From positions 1 to 36,857 of the forward strand of contig JAILIE010000046.1 in the NCBI GenBank assembly GCA_024695415.1: 36,857 bases of DNA. The letters are read 5' to 3'. Below are positions 23,019-31,024 of this stretch, in pieces (the first letter of the stretch is position 1; every line of letters begins with the position of its first letter). Source of the DNA: Clostridiales bacterium. Its GTDB lineage: Bacteria; Bacillota; Clostridia; Christensenellales; Aristaeellaceae. The notes below the pieces were generated by a model. It was not told the DNA's origin and ran no database searches. It was given only the letters and a program-made list of their open reading frames with translations. A program made the position numbers and the translations under genes.

Positions 23019-23825
23019 GTGAAAACACGCCGGGGAATTACCCGGATCATCGCCGCGCTGCTGGTCCTGTCCGCGCTGCTGCCCGTGACGGCGTTCCCGG
23101 AGGAGGACGTCGAGATCGAGGAGATCCTGTTCGACGCGGAAGGGAATATCATCCCGGAGGAGACGCCGGCCCCCGCGGGGGAGGCGGAAAACCCCGCCCG
23201 GGCGGATTTCATCGACGATATCATCGCCGCCGGGAAAAAGGTGTTCGACGAGGCGCGCGGGAAGCTCCAGCGGGCCCAGTACAAGGAAGACATCTATATC
23301 TGCAAGAATTTTACCGTCTACGTTTTCCGCCAGGCGCGGGATAAATACCGCATGGCGGAGTTCCCGGACGTGAAGCTGAAGATCCCGGACAACCTGCCTT
23401 CAGCGGAGTGCAAGCCGTATTATTACGGGTACTGCTGGAAGGAAGTTTCCGCGTCCGACGGGAACCCGTTTGAAATCGCGGCACAGTTCCTCTACGACAA
23501 GAATCTTTCCGAGGCGGAGAACCGGGAAAAGGCGATGGAATTCATGCGCCAGATCCGCCGCGGGGACTATTTCCAGATGACGGCGGAGTACTCCCACGGC
23601 AACGGCGCCCACAGCGCGGTCATGATCGCGGATTATAACCCGGAAACCGATACGGTGCGCTGGATGGACAGCAACATGGTCGGGAAGAAGATCAACGGCG
23701 TGCGGTACGGAAAGGTGCAGTTCGACGAGGAGGAAAAGATCAGCTGGTGGGTGGACGCGTTTTGCAAGAAGAAGCGCGGGGCGACGATCTATCGCCTCCG
23801 GCAGGATATTATTTACGCGGAGTGA
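23019..23825 (+). CDS. Secreted papain-fold-like (NlpC/CHAP-type) protein
   Basis: This 268-aa protein has a signal peptide (RIIAALLVLSALLPVTAF), an acidic linker and a C-terminal domain. In that domain Cys95 starts a helix (YICKNFTVYVF), His198 lies in GAHSAVMIADYN, and Asp217/Asn219 lie in WMDSN. A Cys, later His in a GDYFQM...HSAVMI context and a polar third residue is the pattern of NlpC/P60 and CHAP cell-wall hydrolases. This is a motif-level guess; no full family match is claimed. The start is GTG at 23019, with GGGGAGGG (23003-23010) 8 bp before it, and it gives a complete signal peptide. It has its own promoter and is followed by repeat copy 3 and a strong terminator, so it is probably monocistronic. 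Confidence 0.7.
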   Translation: MKTRRGITRIIAALLVLSALLPVTAFPEEDVEIEEILFDAEGNIIPEETPAPAGEAENPARADFIDDIIAAGKKVFDEARGKLQRAQYKEDIYICKNFTVYVFRQARDKYRMAEFPDVKLKIPDNLPSAECKPYYYGYCWKEVSASDGNPFEIAAQFLYDKNLSEAENREKAMEFMRQIRRGDYFQMTAEYSHGNGAHSAVMIADYNPETDTVRWMDSNMVGKKINGVRYGKVQFDEEEKISWWVDAFCKKKRGATIYRLRQDIIYAE

Positions 23826-23937
23826 GGGAATTTCGCGACTGCGGTCGCGACAAAAGGGCTTTCCCTATTCGCCGCTTGTTCAGCATAATGCTGCCACTGG
23901 CAGCGCTGAACTGCGCGCCCTTTGGAAACCTTCGGCC
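23826..23937 (+). repeat. Structured 3'-UTR repeat element, copy 3 (extended arm)
   Basis: The element begins directly after the stop at 23825. Hairpin 1 is the same as in copy 1, CGCGAC-TGCG-GTCGCG (23834-23849). The second stem is AAAGGGC (23853-23859) with GCCCTTT (23917-23923). Its loop is expanded and holds a further arm: GTTCAGC/GCTGAAC around GCTGCC-ACT-GGCAGC (23878-23911). The ACCTTCGGCC tail (23928-23937) is kept. The stem sequence differs from copies 1 and 2 but still pairs. Confidence 0.65.
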
Positions 23938-23953
23938 ACCATGTATGGTTGAG

Positions 23954-23978
23954 CGGGCCTTTGGGCCCGTTTTTTTTG
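23954..23978 (+). terminator. Rho-independent terminator
   Basis: CGGGCC (23954-23959), loop TTTG, GGCCCG (23964-23969), followed by a run of nine T residues. This ends the transcript of the secreted protein gene. Confidence 0.92.
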
Positions 23979-24070
23979 ATACCCTGAAAACGGTTTTTGC
24001 AAAAACGAAACAGATTATTTGCAGTTATGCAATAATACACAATTATTGTCCAAAAACCACAAAAAACCGC
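23979..24070. other. AT-rich intergenic segment with inverted repeat
   Basis: This stretch is clearly richer in A and T than its surroundings. It holds a 7-bp inverted repeat, CAATAAT (24030-24036) and ATTATTG (24042-24048), just upstream of the lacI promoter. It could be an upstream element or a regulator site. No open reading frame worth calling is seen. Confidence 0.45.
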
Positions 24071-24099
24071 TTGACATTCCGCAGACGTTGCACTAATAT
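24071..24099 (+). promoter_or_regulatory. Sigma-A promoter of the glycan locus
   Basis: A perfect TTGACA (24071-24076), 17-bp spacer and TAATAT (24094-24099). It is the strongest promoter match in the window. Transcription would start around 24106, within the operator described next. Confidence 0.85.
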
Positions 24100-24104
24100 G
24101 TGCG

Positions 24105-24118
24105 TGTAAACGTTTGCA
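24105..24118. promoter_or_regulatory. LacI-family operator overlapping the start of transcription
   Basis: TGTAAACGTTTGCA is a near-perfect palindrome centred on CG, the usual form of LacI/GalR-family operators. Placed at about +1 of the lacI promoter, it suggests repression of the regulator and, by read-through, of the locus. The same form is also bound by CcpA-type regulators, so the binder is not settled. Confidence 0.65.
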
Positions 24119-24161
24119 GAAATTGCAAAATCTTCCAAATCTGCCCGGAGGGAGGACGGAA

Positions 24162-25175
24162 ATGGTCAAGCTCAAGGACATTGCCGAAGCGTGCGGTGTT
24201 TCCGTTGCCACGGTTTCCCGGGCGCTGAACGGCCTCTCGAACGAGAACCGGGAGCGTACGGCTTTTATCTGCCAGAAGGCGCGGGAAATGGGATACTATC
24301 CCAACGCCGCGGCGAAGACGCTGAAAACCAGCCGGTCCAACAATATCGGCATCCTTTATGAGGACCGGATGAACCATGAATACTTCAGCTCCCTGCTGGA
24401 GGAACTGCGCCGGAACGCGGAGGCGCGCGGATATGACCTGACCCTGATCGGCAACGAGCGGGGCGGATCCGACGCCAGCTACTACGACCACGCGCGGCGG
24501 CGGAACCTGGACGGGGTGATCGTGATCCAGGCGGACTTCGAATCGTCCAACGTGATCCGGCTCGCGACCAGCGCGATCCCCTCCGTGATCATCGACCATA
24601 TTTATGAGGGCTGTGACTGCGTGGCCAGCGACAACCGCGTCAGCATGGAACGCCTGGTCCGCTACGCGTGGAGCCGGGGGCACCGCCGGATCGCCTTTAT
24701 CGCGGGCGAGCGCGGAGCCGTGACCCGGGAGCGCCTGGCCGGTTTTTACAAGGTCTGCGCCGAACTCGGGATCCGGGTGCCGGAAGGCTTCGTGGTCGAC
24801 GGGCGTTTCCATGATCCCGCCGGCTGCGCGCAGATCATCCGCCGCCTGGCGGCGGGGGAGGAAAAACCCACCTGCATCCTGTGCCCGGACGATTTCAGCT
24901 GCCTGGGCGCGATGTGGGAGCTGAAGGAAAAGAACCCGGAGATCATGAAGGACCTGAGCCTGATCGGATTCGACGGAATCCGGATGGGCGGGATGATCCA
25001 GCCCCGGCTGACCACTTACCGCCAGAACGCGGAAAAGATCGCCGCGGAAGCGATCACCCTTCTGACCGAAGCCATCGAGACGCCGGAAAAGCATGTTCCC
25101 CGGCAGATCACGGTGGAAGGCACCCTCGTGGAGGGGGATACCGTGCTGAACCGCCCCGTGGCGGAAGCGAGATAA
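24162..25175 (+). CDS. LacI-family transcriptional regulator
   Basis: The 337-aa protein has the LacI helix-turn-helix at its N-terminus (VKLKDIAEACGVSVATVSRAL) and then a periplasmic-binding-protein-like effector domain. That domain starts at SNNIGILYEDRMNHEYFSSL, with DGVIVIQAD, ASDNRVSMERLVRYAWSRGH, RRIAFIAGE and CPDDFSCLGAMWEL in family order. It would bind a sugar or sugar phosphate and release the operator. The frame is open from an ATG at 24114, but 24162 is chosen because GGAGGGAGG (24147-24155) lies 6 bp before it and the DNA-binding domain starts there. It is followed by a mini-ORF and the multi-module protein with only 40 bp between, so it probably heads the operon it controls. Confidence 0.94.
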   Translation: MVKLKDIAEACGVSVATVSRALNGLSNENRERTAFICQKAREMGYYPNAAAKTLKTSRSNNIGILYEDRMNHEYFSSLLEELRRNAEARGYDLTLIGNERGGSDASYYDHARRRNLDGVIVIQADFESSNVIRLATSAIPSVIIDHIYEGCDCVASDNRVSMERLVRYAWSRGHRRIAFIAGERGAVTRERLAGFYKVCAELGIRVPEGFVVDGRFHDPAGCAQIIRRLAAGEEKPTCILCPDDFSCLGAMWELKEKNPEIMKDLSLIGFDGIRMGGMIQPRLTTYRQNAEKIAAEAITLLTEAIETPEKHVPRQITVEGTLVEGDTVLNRPVAEAR

Positions 25176-25183
25176 AGGAACCC

Positions 25184-25219
25184 ATGGAAAACCAATTCAT
25201 AAAGGAGGAGAACCCATGA
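25184..25219 (+). CDS. Possible 11-codon leader peptide overlapping next start
   Basis: ATG at 25184 opens an 11-residue frame (MENQFIKEENP) that ends in a TGA overlapping the next ATG as ATGA. AAAGGA (25174-25179), overlapping the lacI stop, lies 4 bp before it. It contains the strong ribosome site of the next gene. It may be a coupling or leader ORF, or chance. Confidence 0.35.
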   Translation: MENQFIKEENP

Positions 25220-27555
25220 AGAAATCCCTATCCATCATCCTGGCGCTGGTAGCGGCAGCCGCGATTATCGTCAGCTGCGTGTTCGGCGTGCAGAAAGGCA
25301 ACCTGCAGAAGGAATTCGACGAAGCGAAGACCGCGGCTGAATCCGCGCAGGCCCAGCTGAGCAAGGACCTGGAAGCCGCAAAAGCGGACGCTGAAAGCAA
25401 GCAGGCGGAACTGGCTGCCAGCCTGGACGCCGTGAAGGCGGAGCTGGAAGCCGCAAAAGCGGACGCTGAAAGCAAACAGGCGGAACTGGCTGCCAGCCTG
25501 GACGCCGTGAAGGCGGACGCGGAATCGAAGGTGGCCGAACTGGAGAAAAAGGCCGCCGACCTGGAAGCCGCGAAGGCGGAGGTCGAGGCGAAGCTGGCCC
25601 AGACCGAACGGAACCTGACCGCCGCGAAGAGCAACGCCTACATCATGTACGCGAACGCGGACTGGACCGTTTCCAACTGGGGCACCTACGACAGCGAGGA
25701 CGGCGCCGTGAAGGTGACGCCCGCGAAGGTTGAAGGCGAAGGCGACTATACCGTCGGCCTGGAGTTCGCCGAAGAAGCGAAGGGCCTGGCGTTCACCGCC
25801 CTGGGCATCGAGCGCGGCGAAAGCGACTTCCCCGGATATTACATCCAGATCAGGGAAATCCGCGTCAACGGGGAAAAGATCGAAGTCGGCAACGGCTACA
25901 CCTCCTCCGACGACGGCGTGACCACCCGGATGAACATCTACAACGAATGGGTCAGCGACCTGCCCTCCGACGCCCGCGCGTTTGACGGAAACCTCGCTGA
26001 GGCGAAGCCCGTGATCGTGGACAAGGAAGCCTTTGCCTCCGTGAAGACCATGGAGATCGACTTCAAGGTCCTGGCCACGCCGGTGGACTACGCCTACATC
26101 ATGTACGCCGATACCGCCTGGGCGACCCAGAACTGGGACATCACCGACAGCGAGGACGGCCAGGTCAAGGTGACTGCCGCCGAAATCCGCGGCGCCGGCG
26201 ACTATACGGTCGGCCTGGAATTCGCCAACGAAGCGGAAGGCATGGCCTTCTCCGCCCTGGGCATCAAGCGCGGCGAACTCACCTTCCCGAACTACTTCAT
26301 CACCATTAAGGAAATCCGCGTCAACGGCGAGAAGATCGAAGCCCTGGAAGGCAAGAAGGGCTACACCTCCTCCGACGACCAGGTCACGACCCGGATGAAC
26401 ATTTACAACGAATGGGTCAGCGAGCTGCCGGAAGACGCCCGCAGCCTGGACGGCGACCTGTCGAACGCGGCACCCGTGTTCGTGGACCAGGCGGCCTTCG
26501 CCAAGGTGAAGAGCATCGAGATCGACTTCAACTACTCTCCCATCAGCGCTTACCTGATGTACGCGGACGGCAGCTGGACCCAGCAGAACTGGGGTTATGC
26601 CTCCACGGACACCATGAAGGTCATCACCGCCCCGATCACCGGCGAGGGCAGCTACGTGGTCGGCCTGGAATTCGCGGAGCCCGCGGAAGGCCTGGCCTTC
26701 ACCGCGATCGGCATCAAGAACGGCGAAGCCATGCTGCCGAACTGGATCATCAAGATCGATTCCATCCAGATCAACGACGGTGAAAACATCCTCAAGGGCA
26801 TCAACTACACCAGCTCCGACGACAAGGCGGAAACCCGCGCCAACATCTTCAACGAATGGGTGAGCGAGCTGCCGGACGACGCCCGCAACGAGGAAGGCAA
26901 CCTGGCCAACGCGTCCGCGGTCGTCGTGGACAAGGAACTGTTCACCGCCGTCAGCAAGGTCATGGTCGAGTTCCACCTGGTCAAGGGCAAGGAAGCCGCC
27001 GCCGCGGCGGAAGGCGACCAGCTGACCAAGGAGCAGATCGACGAGATGCTGGCCAAGGACTACAACGCCTACATCGGCGTGCAGAGCACCAGCTATATCT
27101 TCCGCAACACCTGGGACGAAGCCAAGTACGGCCGTGATTCCCAGGACAATCCCGAATGCTTCGGCCAGCTGACCGGCTGGGACGAGGACAACAACAAGGT
27201 CAATTACGGCGGAACCTTCGCGGACGCGCTGATGACCAAGGACGGAACCTACAGCGTATCCCTGACCACCGGCGAGATGGGCTTCGGCAAGGACGAAACC
27301 TTCCGGATGCTGTTCGTCTCCACCGAGATTCCCTCCCAGCTGGTGAAGGACGGTTATGTGACGATTGAAGACGTACAGGTCAAGATCGGCGACGCCGCGA
27401 CCCAGAAGTACACCGACGTGGATACCTCCGGCGATTACGCCCGGATCATCCTGATCGACGAGTACAACCGCGGTGAGGCGCCCTTCGGCTACACCGTGCC
27501 CGGCGCGGACGCCACCATCACCGTGACCTTCACCGTCACCGGACTGACTGACTGA
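25216..27555 (+). CDS. Membrane-anchored coiled-coil protein with four tandem beta-rich modules (putative carbohydrate binding)
   Basis: The 779-aa protein starts with a hydrophobic segment (SIILALVAAAAIIVSC). The IVSC at residues 18-21 fits a lipobox, so it is either a lipoprotein or an N-anchored protein. Residues about 28-138 form an Ala/Glu/Lys-rich coiled coil with an internal 25-residue duplication. Three tandem modules begin at residues 141, 293 and 445 (152-residue period). They share AYIMYAD..W..NW, GDYTVGLEF, (A/S)ALGI(E/K)RGE, EIRVNGEKIE, YTSSDD..TRMNIYNEWV and LP.DAR. A fourth, diverged copy starts near 618. The same module forms the C-terminus of the GH5 enzyme at 32931-34721. 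I read it as an unassigned carbohydrate-binding module on a stalk; a binding function is inference. AAAGGAGGAG (25201-25210) precedes the ATG. Confidence 0.85.
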   Translation: MKKSLSIILALVAAAAIIVSCVFGVQKGNLQKEFDEAKTAAESAQAQLSKDLEAAKADAESKQAELAASLDAVKAELEAAKADAESKQAELAASLDAVKADAESKVAELEKKAADLEAAKAEVEAKLAQTERNLTAAKSNAYIMYANADWTVSNWGTYDSEDGAVKVTPAKVEGEGDYTVGLEFAEEAKGLAFTALGIERGESDFPGYYIQIREIRVNGEKIEVGNGYTSSDDGVTTRMNIYNEWVSDLPSDARAFDGNLAEAKPVIVDKEAFASVKTMEIDFKVLATPVDYAYIMYADTAWATQNWDITDSEDGQVKVTAAEIRGAGDYTVGLEFANEAEGMAFSALGIKRGELTFPNYFITIKEIRVNGEKIEALEGKKGYTSSDDQVTTRMNIYNEWVSELPEDARSLDGDLSNAAPVFVDQAAFAKVKSIEIDFNYSPISAYLMYADGSWTQQNWGYASTDTMKVITAPITGEGSYVVGLEFAEPAEGLAFTAIGIKNGEAMLPNWIIKIDSIQINDGENILKGINYTSSDDKAETRANIFNEWVSELPDDARNEEGNLANASAVVVDKELFTAVSKVMVEFHLVKGKEAAAAAEGDQLTKEQIDEMLAKDYNAYIGVQSTSYIFRNTWDEAKYGRDSQDNPECFGQLTGWDEDNNKVNYGGTFADALMTKDGTYSVSLTTGEMGFGKDETFRMLFVSTEIPSQLVKDGYVTIEDVQVKIGDAATQKYTDVDTSGDYARIILIDEYNRGEAPFGYTVPGADATITVTFTVTGLTD
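25369..25515 (+). repeat. 72-bp near-identical tandem duplication in coiled coil
   Basis: Two 72-bp copies, 25369-25440 and 25444-25515, differ by one base (AAGCAG versus AAACAG) and have a 75-bp period. They encode the same 24 residues, beginning LEAAKADAESKQAELAASLD. The near identity in DNA points to recent duplication or ongoing slippage. Confidence 0.9.
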
Positions 27556-27572
27556 CATTCTTCACTCCTCCC

Positions 27573-27609
27573 GGCGGCGCCGGCCTTCCCGAGCGGAACC
27601 GGCGCCGCC
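27573..27609 (+). terminator. Strong hairpin after the module protein; possible partial terminator
   Basis: GGCGGCGCCGG (27573-27583) pairs perfectly with CCGGCGCCGCC (27599-27609). The T-tail is weak (CTTATT). The permease gene starts 28 bp later without a clear promoter, so this may reduce read-through and keep the surface protein more abundant than the permeases. Confidence 0.55.
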
Positions 27610-27637
27610 CTTATTCCCGTCGAAAAGAGGCTGACCT

Positions 27638-29164
27638 ATGGCTGAACTAAAGTCCCGGAAACACCGGACGGCGTCGGATGTGACGGCGCCGGAGCGGGTT
27701 TCCCTGTGGGTCCTGCGGATCCTGGTCCTGCTGACGCTTTTGATGGTGTTCTTCCCGCCGTTTAACCCGGGAAGAATCTCCACACAGATCAGCGGCAACC
27801 TGACCCTGCTGACTTCCGCCACCTCCCTGTCCACCGTGACGACCAAGCTGAGCGCCTACATGGTGGAGGGCATCCGTTTTGCCCTCCGCGCCTCGGATAT
27901 GCGCCTGTCCATGCTGGGCTGCGCGATGATCCTCATCGGCGCGGTCCTCGCCGGCGCCGGCGCGTGCGTCAGCCTGGGCAACCGGAAGATGCGGCGGATC
28001 GGCGGATGGTTTCCGCCGGCAGGCGCCGCGCTGATCCTCGGCGGACTGGCGGTCAACCGGGCAGCCTATACAAGCATTGAGAATTTTGTGCGCGGCATGG
28101 ATCTTCCGGCCTCGCACATCGAGGAACACCTGAACAACCTTTCCCTCCGCTGGCCGGAATTCGCGAACAGCGCGTGGACCGCCGCGGGATGCGCGGTGCT
28201 GGCGGTTTCGCTGATCTCGCTCTTCTTCGCGTACCGGACCCGGTGCGCGGAAAACAAGGCGGAAATGGAAGAGAAGTACAAGCTCTTCATCATGTTCCTG
28301 CCGGTGCTGATCCTTTCCTTCGTCTTCGCCTACCTGCCGATCTATGGCTGGCGCTACGCCTTCTATGACGCGAAGGCCGGCGACGAGCTGACGAAGGAAA
28401 TCTTCGTGGGGTTCAACAACTTCACGATGCTGATCAACGACCCGGGCTTTTCCGCCAAGATCCTGCAGGTGCTGCGGAACACCCTGGTCATGAGCGGCCT
28501 GGGCATTGCCACCAGCTGGCTCCCGATCGCCTTCGCGATCCTGCTGGCCGAGATCCGGAGCACGAAGTTCCAGCGGACCGTCCAGACCCTGACCACGATT
28601 CCGAACTTCCTGAGCTGGGTGCTGGTCTACGCGGTCGCGCTGTCGATCTTCGCGGCGGACGGCCTGATCAACAACCTGTCGCGCCTCCTGTCGACCTCCG
28701 GTTTCACCAGTGTGGACTACCTGGCCAGCGCGGACGCGACCTGGATCAAAATGCTCCTGTGGGGCACCTGGAAGGGCCTGGGATGGAGCGCGATCATCTA
28801 TATCGCGGGCATCGCGGGGATCGACCAGCAGCTGTATGAGGCGGCAAAGGTCGACGGCGCGGGCCGCTTCCGCTGCATCTGGCATATTACGGTCCCCGGC
28901 CTGATTCCGACCTATATGGTCATGCTCCTGATGAGCGTGGCCGGGATCCTGTCCAACGGCATGGAACAGTACCTGGTGTTCTCCAATCCCTACAACGGGG
29001 ATTTCATCCAGGTGCTGGACCTGTATGTCTACAACCTCGGTATCGGAAGCAACCAGCTGTCCGTTTCCACGGTCATCGGCATCCTGAAGTCGGTGATCGC
29101 CGTGATCCTGCTCTTCGGCGCCAACGGCATCTCCAAGGCCGTACGCGGCGAGAGCATCATATAA
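27638..29164 (+). CDS. LplB-like ABC sugar permease with four-TM N-terminal extension
   Basis: Residues from about 213 (KYKLFIMFLPVLILSFVFAY) to 508 form a normal carbohydrate importer permease of the LplB type. It has the coupling-helix EAA motif at EAAKVDGAGRF (Glu401) and IWHITVPGL after it. The extra N-terminal 210 residues hold four likely TM segments (about 23-40, 91-113, 122-139, 180-199) not part of the usual fold, which is about 300 residues. It would sit in the cytoplasmic membrane and pair with the next gene, 12 bp downstream. No import ATPase is encoded in this window's locus, as is common when a shared MsmK-type ATPase is used. The ribosome site is GAGG-like and weak. Confidence 0.88.
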   Translation: MAELKSRKHRTASDVTAPERVSLWVLRILVLLTLLMVFFPPFNPGRISTQISGNLTLLTSATSLSTVTTKLSAYMVEGIRFALRASDMRLSMLGCAMILIGAVLAGAGACVSLGNRKMRRIGGWFPPAGAALILGGLAVNRAAYTSIENFVRGMDLPASHIEEHLNNLSLRWPEFANSAWTAAGCAVLAVSLISLFFAYRTRCAENKAEMEEKYKLFIMFLPVLILSFVFAYLPIYGWRYAFYDAKAGDELTKEIFVGFNNFTMLINDPGFSAKILQVLRNTLVMSGLGIATSWLPIAFAILLAEIRSTKFQRTVQTLTTIPNFLSWVLVYAVALSIFAADGLINNLSRLLSTSGFTSVDYLASADATWIKMLLWGTWKGLGWSAIIYIAGIAGIDQQLYEAAKVDGAGRFRCIWHITVPGLIPTYMVMLLMSVAGILSNGMEQYLVFSNPYNGDFIQVLDLYVYNLGIGSNQLSVSTVIGILKSVIAVILLFGANGISKAVRGESII

Positions 29165-29176
29165 GGGGGCGGGCGT

Positions 29177-31024
29177 ATGGAAAAGAGGAACGGGTTCCTT
29201 TCAAAGCGCGTCACCCTGAAAGGCTGGCAGAAGCTGCTGATCGTGGTTCTCTGCACGGCGCTGGCCGCCGCGGCCGCGTGGATCTACTGCGAGAAAATCG
29301 CGGAACCCCTGTATGTATCCACGGCCAGGACACAGGTCGCCATACTCGATACAGAAACGCTGCTCGCCTCGGGGGATTCCTCGCTGACAGTGCTCACGCT
29401 GGACATCTGCGCGGGACTTCGGGACGAACTCGGCGCTGTCGCCAGCAAGAACAAAGGCCTGTATTACCGGAGTATTTCAGACGCGCTGCAGGAATTATCC
29501 GGCAAGCTGGTCAAGCCCAAGGACCTGAAGAACATGATCAGCGTCAGCAACGACCCGGAGGACGCTGAAAACCGGACCGTGATCATCACGGTCAAAAACA
29601 GCGACGCGGAGGCGCTCCACGCGATTGCGGACGAGGCGGTCCGCCAGCTGGGCGTACTGATCTTCGGCGCGCCGGCGGAGGAATCGCAGGCGGAAACAGA
29701 GGAAACCGCGGAAGAGGGCACGCTGCGGATCCGCTACCGGGTCACCGCGGATATCTCCAGCCTGCCCGAGAAATTCCTGGGCAAAACCCTGGACCTGGTA
29801 ACTCCGGTGACCGGTTACCTGGCGGATGATAATTTCTGCCGCCGGGTGGCGGAAACCGCCGGGATTGACGCGAAACCCGCGGAAATCCGCAAACAGATCC
29901 GTTTCACCACCACATCCGAATCCGGGAAACTGAACCTGAGCGCCGCGTGGACGGACACGGAAGGCGCAAAACGGCTGGCGCAGGCGGAAGGCGAGGAGAT
30001 CGCGCGCGCGGTTTTCGGCGGGGCGTATGACCCCTGGCAGGCCAGCGTGGAAGAACCGACGGTGCTGGCGGAGCAAGTGAAGGAATGGCCGAACACCGCG
30101 GTGATTGCCGCCCTGGCGGCCCTGGCCGCGCTGGCGGTCAGCTACGCGCTGTTCTCCCAGCAGCCGCTGTTCGATACCTGCGTCGTCATCTTCTTCGTCA
30201 TCTTCACCTTCCTGTGCGTGTTCCCGTTCTATTATCTGTTCATCAACACGATCTCGGACAACAACCTGGTCGCGGGCGGACAGATCAACTTCCTGCCGCA
30301 GGGGATCCACCTGAAAAACTACGAGCGGATCCTGGGACAGGGCGAACTGAAAGACGCGCTGCTGGTGACCCTCGGCCGGACGATCATCGGCACCGTGCTG
30401 ATGGTGCTGACCTCGGCCTGGGCGGGATACCTGGTGACCAAACAGAAAATGTGGCGCCGGTCCTTCTGGTACCGCGCGCTGGTGGTGACGATGTATTTCA
30501 ACGCCGGCCTGATTCCCTGGTACACCAACATGCTGATGCTGGGCCTGACCGGGAACTTCCTGGCGTACATCATACCGGGCATGGTGGCTCCGTATAACAT
30601 CATCCTGGTCAAGACCTACATCGAGTCCATTCCCGGATCGCTGGAGGAAAGCGCCATCATCGACGGCGCGTCCACCGGCAAGGTGTTCCTGAAGATCATC
30701 CTGCCGCTGTCCATTCCGATCCTGGCGACGATATCGATCTTCGGCGCGGTCGGCAACTGGAATTCCTTCCAGGATTCCCTGCTGCTGATGAGTTCCACGC
30801 CGAACCTGTATACCCTGCAGCACCGGCTGTACATCTACCTGAACCAGACGACGAGTATCAATACCGAGCAGATTTCCGAACAGATGGCCCAGAACCTGCT
30901 GAACAACGGGATTACCACGAAGTACACGATCGCGATGATCACGATTATCCCGATCCTGCTGGTATACCCGGTGATGCAGCGCTACTTTGTCAAGGGAATC
31001 ATGCTGGGTGCGGTGAAAGGATAG
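29177..31024 (+). CDS. YtcP-like ABC sugar permease with N-terminal Wzz-like extracytoplasmic domain
   Basis: The C-terminal part, from about residue 334, is a carbohydrate permease of the YtcP type. It has the EAA-type motif LEESAIIDGASTGKVFLKI and a C-terminus KGIMLGAVKG typical of that family. The first 330 residues are extra: TM1 (19-37), an extracytoplasmic region 38-306, and TM2 (307-326). The outside region holds two similar halves. Each has a helical stretch, then a pattern like LVKPKDLKNMISV...VIITVKNSDAEALHAIADEAV, which resembles chain-length determinant (Wzz) domains. Topology fits: TM2 returns to the cytoplasm before the permease core. The total, 615 aa, is about twice the usual length. 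GGGGGCGGGC lies just before the ATG at 29177. Confidence 0.86.
   Translation: MEKRNGFLSKRVTLKGWQKLLIVVLCTALAAAAAWIYCEKIAEPLYVSTARTQVAILDTETLLASGDSSLTVLTLDICAGLRDELGAVASKNKGLYYRSISDALQELSGKLVKPKDLKNMISVSNDPEDAENRTVIITVKNSDAEALHAIADEAVRQLGVLIFGAPAEESQAETEETAEEGTLRIRYRVTADISSLPEKFLGKTLDLVTPVTGYLADDNFCRRVAETAGIDAKPAEIRKQIRFTTTSESGKLNLSAAWTDTEGAKRLAQAEGEEIARAVFGGAYDPWQASVEEPTVLAEQVKEWPNTAVIAALAALAALAVSYALFSQQPLFDTCVVIFFVIFTFLCVFPFYYLFINTISDNNLVAGGQINFLPQGIHLKNYERILGQGELKDALLVTLGRTIIGTVLMVLTSAWAGYLVTKQKMWRRSFWYRALVVTMYFNAGLIPWYTNMLMLGLTGNFLAYIIPGMVAPYNIILVKTYIESIPGSLEESAIIDGASTGKVFLKIILPLSIPILATISIFGAVGNWNSFQDSLLLMSSTPNLYTLQHRLYIYLNQTTSINTEQISEQMAQNLLNNGITTKYTIAMITIIPILLVYPVMQRYFVKGIMLGAVKG

Noticed and set aside
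23979-24070. Small RNA or gene in the AT-rich segment before lacI
   Set aside because: No promoter-terminator pair or coding frame is visible; the features fit an upstream promoter region better.
25228-27558. Minus-strand frame of 776 codons opposite the module protein
   Set aside because: Exists because the + strand modules use a regular codon pattern; its apparent repeats are reflections of the true repeats.
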